From the NCBI GenBank assembly GCA_028701815.1, contig JAQVPY010000126.1, positions 1-6,625 on the forward strand: 6,625 nt of DNA. Direction: 5' to 3'. The DNA is from Bacteroidales bacterium (lineage in GTDB: Bacteria > Bacteroidota > Bacteroidia > Bacteroidales > BM520). The notes beneath the pieces were generated by a model. It made no database searches. It worked only from the letters and a program-made list of their open reading frames with translations, and had not been told where the DNA came from. Made by a program: the position numbers and the translations under genes. Below are positions 1 to 6,456 of this stretch, piece by piece. The number at the start of each line of letters is the position of its first letter. Within the stretch, counting starts at the first letter, position 1.

Positions 1-504
1 CCCGTGATGCCCGGACAGACCGGAACTGTCTCCGTTACATATAATTCTACTAAGAACGCAACAACCAACCCCTTCGGCAAAACTGTACACGTATTGGTGA
101 ATATTAACGACCCCGTTACCAATAAGCCTAAAGACATAGGCCTTACAATTAAAGGTCACGTGGTTAAAGAATTAAGCTCTTCAAGCATCGCAGAACTCGG
201 TACGGAAGTTATCGACCTCGGCGAATTCAAGAAGAATAAAAAGATAGAAACATCGTTTATCGTTAAAAATGCAGGCAACAAGGCTTTTAATATTATCGAA
301 GTTACTTGCGGCTCTCCTAATGTAACCGTTGACGGCTTTGAGGCAGTGGTTCCCCAAGCAGGTCAGACAATCATCGAACTTGTCGTTAACACCCAGAATA
401 TTTGTGAAAGGGGTGAGTCTGTAAAGTTTCCCGTAATCGTAAAAACGGATGCCGATACTAATAAGGAATTACAAATAACGGTAGTCGGAACAAGAATAAA
501 ATAA
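1..504 (+). CDS. DUF1573 domain protein, 3' part (5' end outside window)
   Basis: The reading frame is open from the first base, so the start codon lies upstream and 167 residues are visible, ending at TAA 502-504. The first residues (PVMPGQTGTVSVTYN) match the part of a DUF1573 repeat that normally follows its CGCT-type cysteine motif, so the window probably opens just after that motif. From about residue 66 a second immunoglobulin-like repeat follows: IDLGEF, then FIVKNAGNKAFNI, then VTCGSPNVTV, which looks like a degenerate form of the cysteine motif, then a PQAGQTIIELVV strand. DUF1573 proteins are common in Bacteroidota, are usually exported or lipid-anchored, and have no established biochemical role. 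The signal peptide cannot be checked here. The downstream tRNA is on the opposite strand, so the gene is not co-transcribed with what follows. The family call is by motif recall. Confidence 0.82.
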   Translation, partial: PVMPGQTGTVSVTYNSTKNATTNPFGKTVHVLVNINDPVTNKPKDIGLTIKGHVVKELSSSSIAELGTEVIDLGEFKKNKKIETSFIVKNAGNKAFNIIEVTCGSPNVTVDGFEAVVPQAGQTIIELVVNTQNICERGESVKFPVIVKTDADTNKELQITVVGTRIK

Positions 505-525
505 AAAAGGGGAATTAAAAAAATG

Positions 526-600
526 TCGGAGTGGCGAGACTCGAACTCGCGACCTCTTGACCCCCAGTCAAGCACGCTAAACCAACTGCGCCACACCCCG
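526..600 (-). tRNA. tRNA-Pro, anticodon GGG
   Basis: Read on the minus strand, all 75 bases fold as a cloverleaf. The acceptor stem is CGGGGTG/CACTCCG with one G-T pair. The D arm is GCGC/GCGT with a loop containing GG. The anticodon stem is CTTGA/TCAAG around the loop CTGGGGG, giving anticodon GGG at positions 34-36, which reads CCC and CCU. A 5-base variable region follows, then the T arm GCGAG/CTCGC with loop TTCGAGT, and discriminator A73. The C1-G72 pair is typical of bacterial tRNA-Pro. CCA is not encoded: the 3' end runs CA then seven T, so CCA must be added after transcription. The T run just past the tRNA may help end the transcript. The gene converges on the DUF1573 gene 21 bases away. 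Confidence 0.96.
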
Positions 601-616
601 TCATTATTTACGGGTG

Positions 617-624
617 CAAAGATA
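617..624 (-). promoter_or_regulatory. Probable Bacteroidota-type -7 box for the tRNA-Pro gene
   Basis: On the minus strand this reads TATCTTTG, an exact match to TAnnTTTG, the known -7 consensus of the main sigma factor in Bacteroidota. It lies 16 bases before the tRNA 5' end, so transcription would begin with a short leader of about ten bases. No convincing -33 TTG was seen upstream, which weakens the call. Confidence 0.55.
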
Positions 625-682
625 TAAAATTTTTATTAATGGTTGCGTGTATATAAAAAATATTTCAGTTTCTAATAATAGC

Positions 683-1948
683 ATGTTGAATCCTTCCGAA
701 ATAGATATAATGTCGCCGATAGGGTCGTTTGAAGCCCTCGCGGCGGCAATACAATCCGGAGCAGGTTCCGTTTATTTCGGAGTCGATAAGATGAATATGC
801 GCGCTCGTGCTTCCTCGCAGAATTTTACGATAGAAGACCTCGCGGAGATATCGACTATTTGTAAGAAACATCATATTCATTCATACCTCACACTCAATAT
901 TGTGATGTATGATGAGGAATATGAGGAAGTTAAACTTATCCTCGACGCAGCAAAAGCCAACGATATCTCGGCCGTAATTGCTACCGATATGGCGGTGATA
1001 CTCTATGCACGCAGCATAAACCTCGAAGTCCATATCTCCACCCAATGTAATGTCTGCAATTTTCATGCGGTTAAATACTATTCCCGCTTCGCCGACGTGA
1101 TTGTACTTGCAAGAGAACTTAACCTGAAACAGGTGAAATATATCTGTGATAAGATTAAAGAAGAAAATATCTGCGGTCCTAATGGCAACCTCCTGCAAAT
1201 AGAGCTTTTTGTCCATGGCGCCCTGTGTATGTCTATCTCCGGAAAATGTTACCTCAGTCTCGATACCTACGGACCCGAGGCTTCCGCAAACCGCGGCAGC
1301 TGCTATCAACTCTGCCGCCGTCAGTATACGGTTTACGATAAGGACAGAGAAATCGCACTCGATATCGATGGCTCTTATATCATGTCCCCTAAAGATCTGA
1401 AGACGATAGATTTTCTCGACCAGATCCTCGCTGCCGGAGTAACGGTCTTGAAAATTGAAGGACGCGGCAGAGGAGCAGATTACGTGAAAACGGTTACACA
1501 GTGCTATAAGGAAGCCGTGATAGCCTATTGCGACAACTCTTTTACGCAAGAAAAAATAGACGAATGGAATACGAAGCTGAAATCGGTGTTTAACAGGGAG
1601 TTCAGCGGAGGATATTACCTCGGACGTAACCTTATAGAGTGGACTAATCTCTATGGAAACAGAGCTACCAAGGTGAAAAAATATATCGGTTCGGTAACGA
1701 ACTATTTTACTAAGAAGGAAGTGGCAGAGATCACACTCGACGCCGACGAATTGTCGGTGGGCGACGAGATTATGATTATAGGGAAGACTACCGGCGTGGA
1801 ACAAATGGTCGTGAAGGAACTGTTTTATGACAATCAGCCGGTGACTACGGCTCCTAAAGGAGACGCTTGCTCTGTGCCGTTTTCTACATACCTTAGAAGG
1901 TCGGATAAAGTATACAAATTAATATCGCCTTCAGAATTCAACGAATAG
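683..1948 (+). CDS. Peptidase U32 family protein (TrhP/YegQ-like)
   Basis: The product is 421 residues from ATG 683. The N-terminus (EIDIMSPIGSFEALAAAIQSGAGSVYFG) is the usual opening of the family. The U32 signature is present as ELFVHGALCMSISGKCYLS, about residues 174-192. Cysteines at about 182, 189, 207 and 211 fit the cluster that binds Fe-S in studied relatives. IMSPKDL (233-239) and LKIEGRGRG (256-264) follow, and a C-terminal beta domain like U32_C occupies about 330-415. Although named peptidases, characterised members act in RNA hydroxylation (TrhP, RlhA) or oxygen-independent ubiquinone hydroxylation (UbiU/V), so a tRNA U34 hydroxylation role is plausible but not shown. The frame is open back to a GTG at 614, but ATG 683 is preferred because homologues start close to the IMSP motif and the GTG lies beside the divergent tRNA promoter. 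A 62-base AT-rich gap separates it from mce. Confidence 0.9.
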   Translation: MLNPSEIDIMSPIGSFEALAAAIQSGAGSVYFGVDKMNMRARASSQNFTIEDLAEISTICKKHHIHSYLTLNIVMYDEEYEEVKLILDAAKANDISAVIATDMAVILYARSINLEVHISTQCNVCNFHAVKYYSRFADVIVLARELNLKQVKYICDKIKEENICGPNGNLLQIELFVHGALCMSISGKCYLSLDTYGPEASANRGSCYQLCRRQYTVYDKDREIALDIDGSYIMSPKDLKTIDFLDQILAAGVTVLKIEGRGRGADYVKTVTQCYKEAVIAYCDNSFTQEKIDEWNTKLKSVFNREFSGGYYLGRNLIEWTNLYGNRATKVKKYIGSVTNYFTKKEVAEITLDADELSVGDEIMIIGKTTGVEQMVVKELFYDNQPVTTAPKGDACSVPFSTYLRRSDKVYKLISPSEFNE

Positions 1949-2010
1949 CTATTTATTATTAAAGTTTTTTTTATTAACTTTTCAAAATAATTTCATTAAA
2001 ACTTATCGTT

Positions 2011-2427
2011 ATGAATATCAATTACATAGAGCATATCGGGATTGCTGTTAAAAGTATTGACGAATGTTTGCCCTATTATGAAAACGTTTTAGGATTAAAA
2101 TGTTACAGCGTTGAAGTAGTAGAAGATCAGAAGGTGAAGACTGCTTTTTTTAAGATCGGTCAGACTAAGATCGAATTATTGGAGCCCACCTGTCCTGAGA
2201 GCACTATCGCCGCTTTTATAGAAAAACGCGGTGAGGGCATTCATCACATCGCTTATTGTGTTGACAGTGTAGAAGAGGCTCTTGGAGAAGTTACCGAAAA
2301 GGGCGTTCGTACAATAGACAAGGAACCGAGACATGGAGCGGAGGGCTTGAATATTGCGTTTTTACACCCGAAAGCTACATGTAGTGTGCTGACGGAGATA
2401 TGTGAAGATCCAAAAAGACAGAAGTAA
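2011..2427 (+). CDS. mce: Methylmalonyl-CoA epimerase
   Basis: This 138-residue cytoplasmic protein of the VOC/glyoxalase fold interconverts (R)- and (S)-methylmalonyl-CoA. It links the R product of methylmalonyl-CoA mutase to the S substrate of the decarboxylase encoded next. It has the two-module pattern: IEHIGIAVKSID at the start, TKIELLEP near 52-59, GEGIHHIAYCVD at 74-85, HGAEGLNIAFLHP at 108-120 and VLTEI at 126-130. By comparison with the Propionibacterium and human enzymes, the divalent metal ligands are His8, Glu55, His78 or His79, and Glu129. Length is normal for the family. ATG 2011 places the first His at residue 8 as expected. It is the first gene of the five-gene cluster, 18 bases before mmdA. 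The gap before it is AT-rich and probably holds the operon promoter, but no clean match was found. Confidence 0.95.
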   Translation: MNINYIEHIGIAVKSIDECLPYYENVLGLKCYSVEVVEDQKVKTAFFKIGQTKIELLEPTCPESTIAAFIEKRGEGIHHIAYCVDSVEEALGEVTEKGVRTIDKEPRHGAEGLNIAFLHPKATCSVLTEICEDPKRQK

Positions 2428-2445
2428 AATTATAAAATATCGAAC

Positions 2446-4005
2446 ATGAACAATCAGGAAAAATTAAATCAGCTTATTGAGTTGCGTCAGAAAGCTCAAC
2501 TCGGCGGCGGTGCTGACAGAATTGAAAAGCAGCACGCTCAAGGAAAGTTCACGGCACGTGAAAGGATCCTTATGCTTTTAGACGAAGGGAGCTTCGAGGA
2601 ATATGATATGTTTGTTACCCACAGATGTACCAATTTCGGTCTCGAGAAGCAGTTAATCCTCGGCGACGGTGTTGTAACCGGTCGCGGGACTATCGACGGC
2701 AGAATCGTTTTTGTGTTTTCACAGGACTTTACCGTGATGGGTGGCAGCTTGTCGGAGACATTCGCGCAGAAGATATGTAAGATAATGGATCAGGCTCTGA
2801 AGATCGGAGCACCGCTTATCGGTATTAACGACAGTGGTGGAGCACGTATTCAGGAAGGCGTTACAAGTTTGGCGGGCTATGCCGAAATCTTCGAACGTAA
2901 TATCATAGCTTCCGGCGTGGTTCCACAGATTTCAGCAATTTTCGGTCCTTGTGCCGGCGGCGCGGTTTATTCTCCGGCTCTTACCGACTTTATCATCATG
3001 AGCGAAAAGAATGCTTATATGTTCGTTACAGGCCCTAAGGTTACCAGAACCGTGACAGGTGAAGATATCTCTATTGAAGACCTCGGCGGTGCCAATGTTC
3101 ATGCAACTAAATCGGGCGTGGCCCATTTTAAAGTCGCTAACGAAGAAGAAGGCCTTATGCTGATAAGAAAACTCCTTGAATATATGCCTAACAACAATAT
3201 GGAAGATCCTATCGTTACCCCGTGTAATGATCCTGTCGACCGTCTCGAAGATTTTCTGAATGATATTATCCCCGATAATCCCAACCAGCCTTATGATGTC
3301 CTCGATATCATACATGCGGTAATTGATAACGGTGAGTTTTTGGAAGTCCACAGCAATTATGCAAAGAATATGATAGTAGGCTTTGCAAAATTCAATGGCA
3401 TGCCGGTAGGTATCGTTGCCAATCAGCCTAAATTTTTAGCCGGTGTTCTCGATATAGAAGCTTCACGTAAGGGTGCCCGTTTCGTCCGTTTCTGCGATGC
3501 TTTCAATATCCCGCTGGTAACCTTCGTAGATGTTCCCGGATTCCTCCCGGGTTCAAATCAGGAATACGGCGGTATTATCATCCATGGCGCCAAGCTGCTG
3601 TTCGCTTTTGGAGAAGCTACAGTGCCTAAGATAACTATTACCTTAAGAAAATCTTATGGCGGAGCTCACGACGTTATGAGCTGCAAACAGTTGAAAGCAG
3701 ACATCAATTACGCATGGCCGTCAGCTGAAATCGCAGTGATGGGCGCAAAAGGTGCAATTGAAGTACTCGAGGCTAAAGCCCTAAAATCTCTCTCTTCCGA
3801 AGAAGAAAAGGCAAATTATTTTAAAGAAAAAGAGACAGAATATCAGGATATGTTTGCTAACCCGTTTCAGGCAGCAAAATATGGCTATATAGACGATGTA
3901 ATCGAGCCGAGAAATACCCGCTTTAGAATCATCAGAGCTTTGTCGACGCTTTCAACAAAGAAAGATTCGATGCCTCCTAAGAAACACTCTAATTTACCAC
4001 TGTAA
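2446..4005 (+). CDS. mmdA: Methylmalonyl-CoA decarboxylase alpha subunit (carboxyltransferase)
   Basis: The 519-residue protein belongs to the acyl-CoA carboxyltransferase family (MmdA and propionyl-CoA carboxylase beta). It transfers the carboxyl group of (S)-methylmalonyl-CoA to biotin on the carrier protein encoded two genes downstream, releasing propionyl-CoA. Two crotonase-like halves are visible. The N-terminal half carries NDSGGARIQEG (128-138) and the oxyanion-hole segment GPCAGGAVYSPAL (167-179). The C-terminal half carries DVPGFLPG (362-369), YGGAHDVM (404-411) and NYAWPSAEIAVMGAKGA (421-437). The C-terminus PPKKHSNLPL is typical of this clade. Asp409 matches the position (Asp422 in actinobacterial PccB) linked to acyl-CoA choice; the residue before it is His where Tyr is common. 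With mce upstream and pump subunits downstream, the decarboxylase role is much more likely than a carboxylase. Glutaconyl-CoA decarboxylase is the main alternative and is disfavoured by the mce neighbour. Confidence 0.95.
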   Translation: MNNQEKLNQLIELRQKAQLGGGADRIEKQHAQGKFTARERILMLLDEGSFEEYDMFVTHRCTNFGLEKQLILGDGVVTGRGTIDGRIVFVFSQDFTVMGGSLSETFAQKICKIMDQALKIGAPLIGINDSGGARIQEGVTSLAGYAEIFERNIIASGVVPQISAIFGPCAGGAVYSPALTDFIIMSEKNAYMFVTGPKVTRTVTGEDISIEDLGGANVHATKSGVAHFKVANEEEGLMLIRKLLEYMPNNNMEDPIVTPCNDPVDRLEDFLNDIIPDNPNQPYDVLDIIHAVIDNGEFLEVHSNYAKNMIVGFAKFNGMPVGIVANQPKFLAGVLDIEASRKGARFVRFCDAFNIPLVTFVDVPGFLPGSNQEYGGIIIHGAKLLFAFGEATVPKITITLRKSYGGAHDVMSCKQLKADINYAWPSAEIAVMGAKGAIEVLEAKALKSLSSEEEKANYFKEKETEYQDMFANPFQAAKYGYIDDVIEPRNTRFRIIRALSTLSTKKDSMPPKKHSNLPL

Positions 4006-4018
4006 TTAATAGATAGTT

Positions 4019-4393
4019 ATGAATAATATTATTATAGCAATTACATGGGACTGGGGGGCTTTTGACTCATTCGCCCTAACAGTGGGTGTAGTAGGAGTGC
4101 TCGTAGTCTTCTTCGCATTATTGTTTCTGTCAATCATTTACAGAATCGTTCCTAAACTGATAAACTTTAAGTTCAAGAGGAGAGCAAAGAAAAACAATGT
4201 AGCGATGCCTGCAGAAGAGGAGATATTGGTTCCCGGAGAGGTAAATGCGGCGATAGGAGCAGCGATTTACTTGTATTTAAATGATTTACACGATGTCGAA
4301 AATCCGGTCCTTACTGTTGACAACAGAGAAGTGCGCAGACAGTCGCCATGGTCAGATAAACATCAGTTTTTAAATCAAAATGTTAAAAGATAG
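4019..4393 (+). CDS. OadG-family small membrane subunit of the decarboxylase
   Basis: A 124-residue protein with one membrane segment at about 18-44, a basic stretch after it (KFKRRAKK, 51-58), and a cytoplasmic tail holding EVNAAIGAAIYLYLNDLHD (74-92), LTV and SPWSDK (109-114). This layout is that of the OadG family (oxaloacetate decarboxylase gamma), equivalent to MmdD, the delta subunit in Veillonella. In studied pumps this subunit ties the soluble carboxyltransferase and carrier to the membrane beta subunit and stabilises the complex. The tail after the helix is longer than in the shortest OadG proteins. It starts 13 bases after mmdA. The sequence is poorly conserved, so the call rests on layout, the AAIYLY and SPWS motifs, and position between mmdA and the biotin carrier. 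Confidence 0.88.
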   Translation: MNNIIIAITWDWGAFDSFALTVGVVGVLVVFFALLFLSIIYRIVPKLINFKFKRRAKKNNVAMPAEEEILVPGEVNAAIGAAIYLYLNDLHDVENPVLTVDNREVRRQSPWSDKHQFLNQNVKR

Positions 4394-4425
4394 AAGGCGT
4401 TTTATAAATAAGAAAAAATAAAGAG

Positions 4426-4848
4426 ATGAAATCATATAATTTTACAATCAATGGCAACAAATATCATGTAGATATTGTCAAACATGAAGATAGAGATATT
4501 ACCCTTGAGGTTAATGGTACATCATACGTGGTGTCAACCGATAAAATGGCGCCTACTAAGGCTCCGTCAAAGACACCAATGGTGGTTCGCAAGGATGCAA
4601 CCCCGAGTGTCCCCGTAATGAGCGGGACTTCTGTTGCTCAGACAATTAAAGCGCCTCTGCCGGGCAATATTCTTAATATTCTTGTAAAAGAAGGCGACAG
4701 CGTTCAAAAAGGTCAGAAATTACTCGTTTATGAAGCTATGAAGATGGAAAATGACGTGCTAGCCGAAGGCAACGGAGTCGTTTCTAAAATATTTGTTAGC
4801 GTAGGTGATACTATTCTTCAAGGTGCTACTTTAATGGATATTAAATAA
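4426..4848 (+). CDS. mmdC: Biotin carboxyl carrier subunit of the decarboxylase
   Basis: This 140-residue protein carries the covalently bound biotin that shuttles CO2 from MmdA to MmdB. The biotinyl domain covers about 71-140: KAPLPGNILNILVKEGD, then EAMKMEND at 103-110 with Lys106 as the biotinylation site, then GVVSKIFVSVGDTI. Lys106 lies 26 residues after PLPG and 34 before the C-terminus, as expected. The N-terminal 40 residues (YNFTINGNKYHVDIV) form the short beta segment often found in such carriers. A linker rich in Pro, Ala, Thr and Lys (about 41-65) joins the two and would allow swinging. It needs biotin protein ligase from elsewhere in the genome. ATG 4426 follows AATAAAGAG; almost the same sequence precedes mmdB, so this may be a weak ribosome-binding signal. 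Confidence 0.95.
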   Translation: MKSYNFTINGNKYHVDIVKHEDRDITLEVNGTSYVVSTDKMAPTKAPSKTPMVVRKDATPSVPVMSGTSVAQTIKAPLPGNILNILVKEGDSVQKGQKLLVYEAMKMENDVLAEGNGVVSKIFVSVGDTILQGATLMDIK

Positions 4849-4857
4849 TAAAGAGCT

Positions 4858-6279
4858 ATGAATAAGAATCCATTAAAAAACAGTTCTCCTGTAAGAAAAG
4901 CATTGACAATGCTGTTTCTTATAGTCATTGTGCTGTTCGGCTCTGCTTTTATAGTAGGCGGAGAAGAAGACAAGACAGCTGTTCAGACTGAACAGCTTGT
5001 CACTGCTGATACTTCCGGAACCACTGTAGCTGAAGATGTCACAACAGTTGATCCGCAAACAGCGGAAGAAGAGGTTACTCCCAGTGCGTGGGACGGCGTA
5101 AAGCAATTTCTTAAATATACCGGTTTCGCCAATTGTACCCGCGGTCACCTTATTATGATTGTTGTAGGATTGATATTTATATTCCTCGCAATAAGATTTG
5201 AATTTGAGCCCATGCTGCTTATCCCTATAGGCATCGGTATTATCATAGGTAATATCCCGTTTATGGAAGGTGCAGGATTGAAAGTCGGTATCTATGAACA
5301 GGGTAGCGTACTCAACTATTTGTATTTTGGGGTAACTCAAGGGATTTATCCGCCTCTTATCTTCCTCGGTATCGGGGCAATGACTGACTTCTCCTCTTTG
5401 ATATCTAATCCGAAGCTGATGCTCCTCGGTGCTGCAGCCCAGGTAGGTATCTTTATCACTTTCTGGAGCGCTTTGATGCTCGGATTTGCACCGCCTGAAG
5501 CAGGTGCTATCGGCATCATCGGAGGTGCAGACGGCCCTACAGCTATCTTTATGTCGTCAATGCTCGCCAACGGAAAGAATGTGATGCAGACGGGCGCCTT
5601 TGCCGGTCAGACTGTCGATAATCTCATCGGACCTATCGCTATCGCAGCATATTCATATATGGCCTTAGTGCCTGTTATCCAGCCGCCTGTGATGAGGCTC
5701 CTGACCACTAAGAAAGAGAGAATGATCCACATGAAACCGCCGAGAACCGTCTCTAAAATAGAGAAGATCTGTTTCCCGATTATCGGTTTAATAATGACCT
5801 GTTTTATCGCCCCCAGCGCATTACCGCTGTTAGGTATGCTTTTCTTCGGTAACCTTTTGAGAGAGAGCGGTGTCACCAAACGTTTAGCCAATACGGCAAG
5901 CAATGCTTTGATAGACATCGTAACCATCATCCTCGGTCTCACCGTTGGAGCTTCTACCCAGGCTACAGTGTTCCTCACCGACAAATCTATCATGATCTTC
6001 GTACTCGGAGCCTTGTCTTTCATTATAGCCACCGCTTGCGGCGTGTTATTTGCGAAGATAATGAACCTGTTCCTTAAGGGCGACAACAAGATCAACCCGT
6101 TGATCGGAGCCGCCGGCGTTTCCGCTGTCCCCGACAGCGCACGTGTGGCCCAGATCGAAGGACAGAAAGCCGACCCGTCGAATTTCCTGTTGATGCATGC
6201 AATGGCTCCAAACGTCGCCGGAGTCATCGGCTCTGCCGTGGCTGCCGGAATTATGCTGAGCTTCTTGCTTACGTTTTAG
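4858..6279 (+). CDS. mmdB: Na+-translocating methylmalonyl-CoA decarboxylase beta subunit, with N-terminal extension
   Basis: This 473-residue inner-membrane protein of the OadB/MmdB/GcdB family decarboxylates carboxybiotin and couples this to Na+ export. The core begins near residue 78 (WDGVKQFLKYTGF), followed by FEFEPMLLIPIGIG (114-127) and GIGAMTDF (171-178). GGADGPTAIF (222-231) holds Asp225, equivalent to essential Asp203 of Klebsiella OadB. AIAAYSYMALVPVIQPP (261-277) and NPLIGAAGVSAVPDSAR (413-429) follow; in the latter Asn413, Gly417, Ser422 and Arg429 match Klebsiella Asn373, Gly377, Ser382 and Arg389. The C-terminus LLMHAMAPNVAGVIGSA is typical. The first 77 residues are extra: a basic start, a hydrophobic segment at about 15-34, then an acidic Thr-rich linker. 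No in-frame ATG lies between codons 18 and 100, so the extension is probably translated. The gene starts 9 bases after the carrier gene. Its TAG overlaps the first unit of a repeat array. Confidence 0.95.
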   Translation: MNKNPLKNSSPVRKALTMLFLIVIVLFGSAFIVGGEEDKTAVQTEQLVTADTSGTTVAEDVTTVDPQTAEEEVTPSAWDGVKQFLKYTGFANCTRGHLIMIVVGLIFIFLAIRFEFEPMLLIPIGIGIIIGNIPFMEGAGLKVGIYEQGSVLNYLYFGVTQGIYPPLIFLGIGAMTDFSSLISNPKLMLLGAAAQVGIFITFWSALMLGFAPPEAGAIGIIGGADGPTAIFMSSMLANGKNVMQTGAFAGQTVDNLIGPIAIAAYSYMALVPVIQPPVMRLLTTKKERMIHMKPPRTVSKIEKICFPIIGLIMTCFIAPSALPLLGMLFFGNLLRESGVTKRLANTASNALIDIVTIILGLTVGASTQATVFLTDKSIMIFVLGALSFIIATACGVLFAKIMNLFLKGDNKINPLIGAAGVSAVPDSARVAQIEGQKADPSNFLLMHAMAPNVAGVIGSAVAAGIMLSFLLTF

Positions 6280-6373
6280 TGGCGTGGTCAGTAGTTAGTG
6301 GACAGTGGTCAGTGGTCAGTGATCAGTGGACAGTGGTTAGTGATTAGTGGACAGTGATTAGTGGACAGTGGAC
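6278..6373 (+). repeat. Heptamer tandem array 1 (12 in-phase units plus a decayed start)
   Basis: From 6290 to 6373 there are twelve uninterrupted 7-base units of form AGTGGAC with variation mainly at positions 5 to 7. In order they end GTT (first unit AGTAGTT), then AGT plus GGAC, GGTC, GGTC, GATC, GGAC, GGTT, GATT, GGAC, GATT, GGAC, GGAC. Before this, 6278-6289 looks like two older units missing two bases; the first unit shares AG with the mmdB stop codon TAG. If mmdB readthrough occurred, the next in-frame TAG is the fifth codon on, at 6292-6294, supplied by the array. There are no spacers, so this is not CRISPR. It resembles the short tandemly repeated repetitive sequences with 7-base units known from cyanobacteria. 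It lies before the terminator, so it would be in the 3' untranslated part of the operon mRNA. Confidence 0.93.
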
Positions 6374-6379
6374 GTGTTT

Positions 6380-6395
6380 CGCGCGCTGACGCGCG
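6380..6395 (+). other. Short GC hairpin, CGCGCG stem with CTGA loop
   Basis: CGCGCG, CTGA and CGCGCG form a six-base-pair stem with a four-base loop, and weaker T-G pairs could extend it outwards. It lies between the end of array 1 and the terminator, in otherwise AT-leaning sequence. There is no T run after it, so it is not an intrinsic terminator by itself. It could shield the mRNA 3' end, be part of a small repeat element, or be chance; a perfect CGCGCG palindrome can also pair with its own copy. Confidence 0.6.
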
Positions 6396-6415
6396 GGACA
6401 ATGACTATCGATAAT

Positions 6416-6456
6416 AAAACACCTCCGGAGGGAATCTCTTGGGGGTGTTTTTTTTT
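6416..6456 (+). terminator. Intrinsic terminator of the mce-mmd operon
   Basis: AAAACACCTCC at 6416-6426 pairs with GGGGGTGTTTT at 6441-6451 over eleven base pairs with one T-G pair. The 14-base loop can pair further through GAG and CTC. The T run covers 6448-6456 (nine T). It is 137 bases after the mmdB stop, with array 1 in between and array 2 starting on the very next base. The upstream A-rich arm gives a weaker T run on the minus strand, so some activity against transcripts coming from the right is possible. Confidence 0.9.

Noticed and set aside
363..596. Minus-strand ORF of 77 codons
   Set aside because: Its start is the translated tRNA-Pro gene, a common false protein call, and the rest is antisense to the DUF1573 gene.
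881..1804. Minus-strand ORF of 307 codons inside the U32 gene
   Set aside because: Long but antisense to a clearly conserved coding region, with no recognisable domain; it is a shadow frame.
1961..1982. Possible terminator or promoter between the U32 gene and mce
   Set aside because: AAAGTT/AACTTT can pair around a T-rich loop but has only one G-C pair, and TAACTTTT (1975-1982) misses the last base of TAnnTTTG and lacks a -33 partner. Neither is strong enough to list as a feature.
2446..4848. Propionyl-CoA carboxylase operon instead of a decarboxylase
   Set aside because: No biotin carboxylase gene is present, while OadG-like and OadB-like membrane subunits are; this is the Na+ pump set.
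5607..6227. Minus-strand ORF of 206 codons inside mmdB
   Set aside because: Antisense to conserved OadB motifs; hydrophobic pattern is explained by the codons of the real gene.
2446..6279. Oxaloacetate decarboxylase operon
   Set aside because: The catalytic subunit is of the acyl-CoA carboxyltransferase family, not the pyruvate carboxylase-like OadA family, and mce sits directly upstream.
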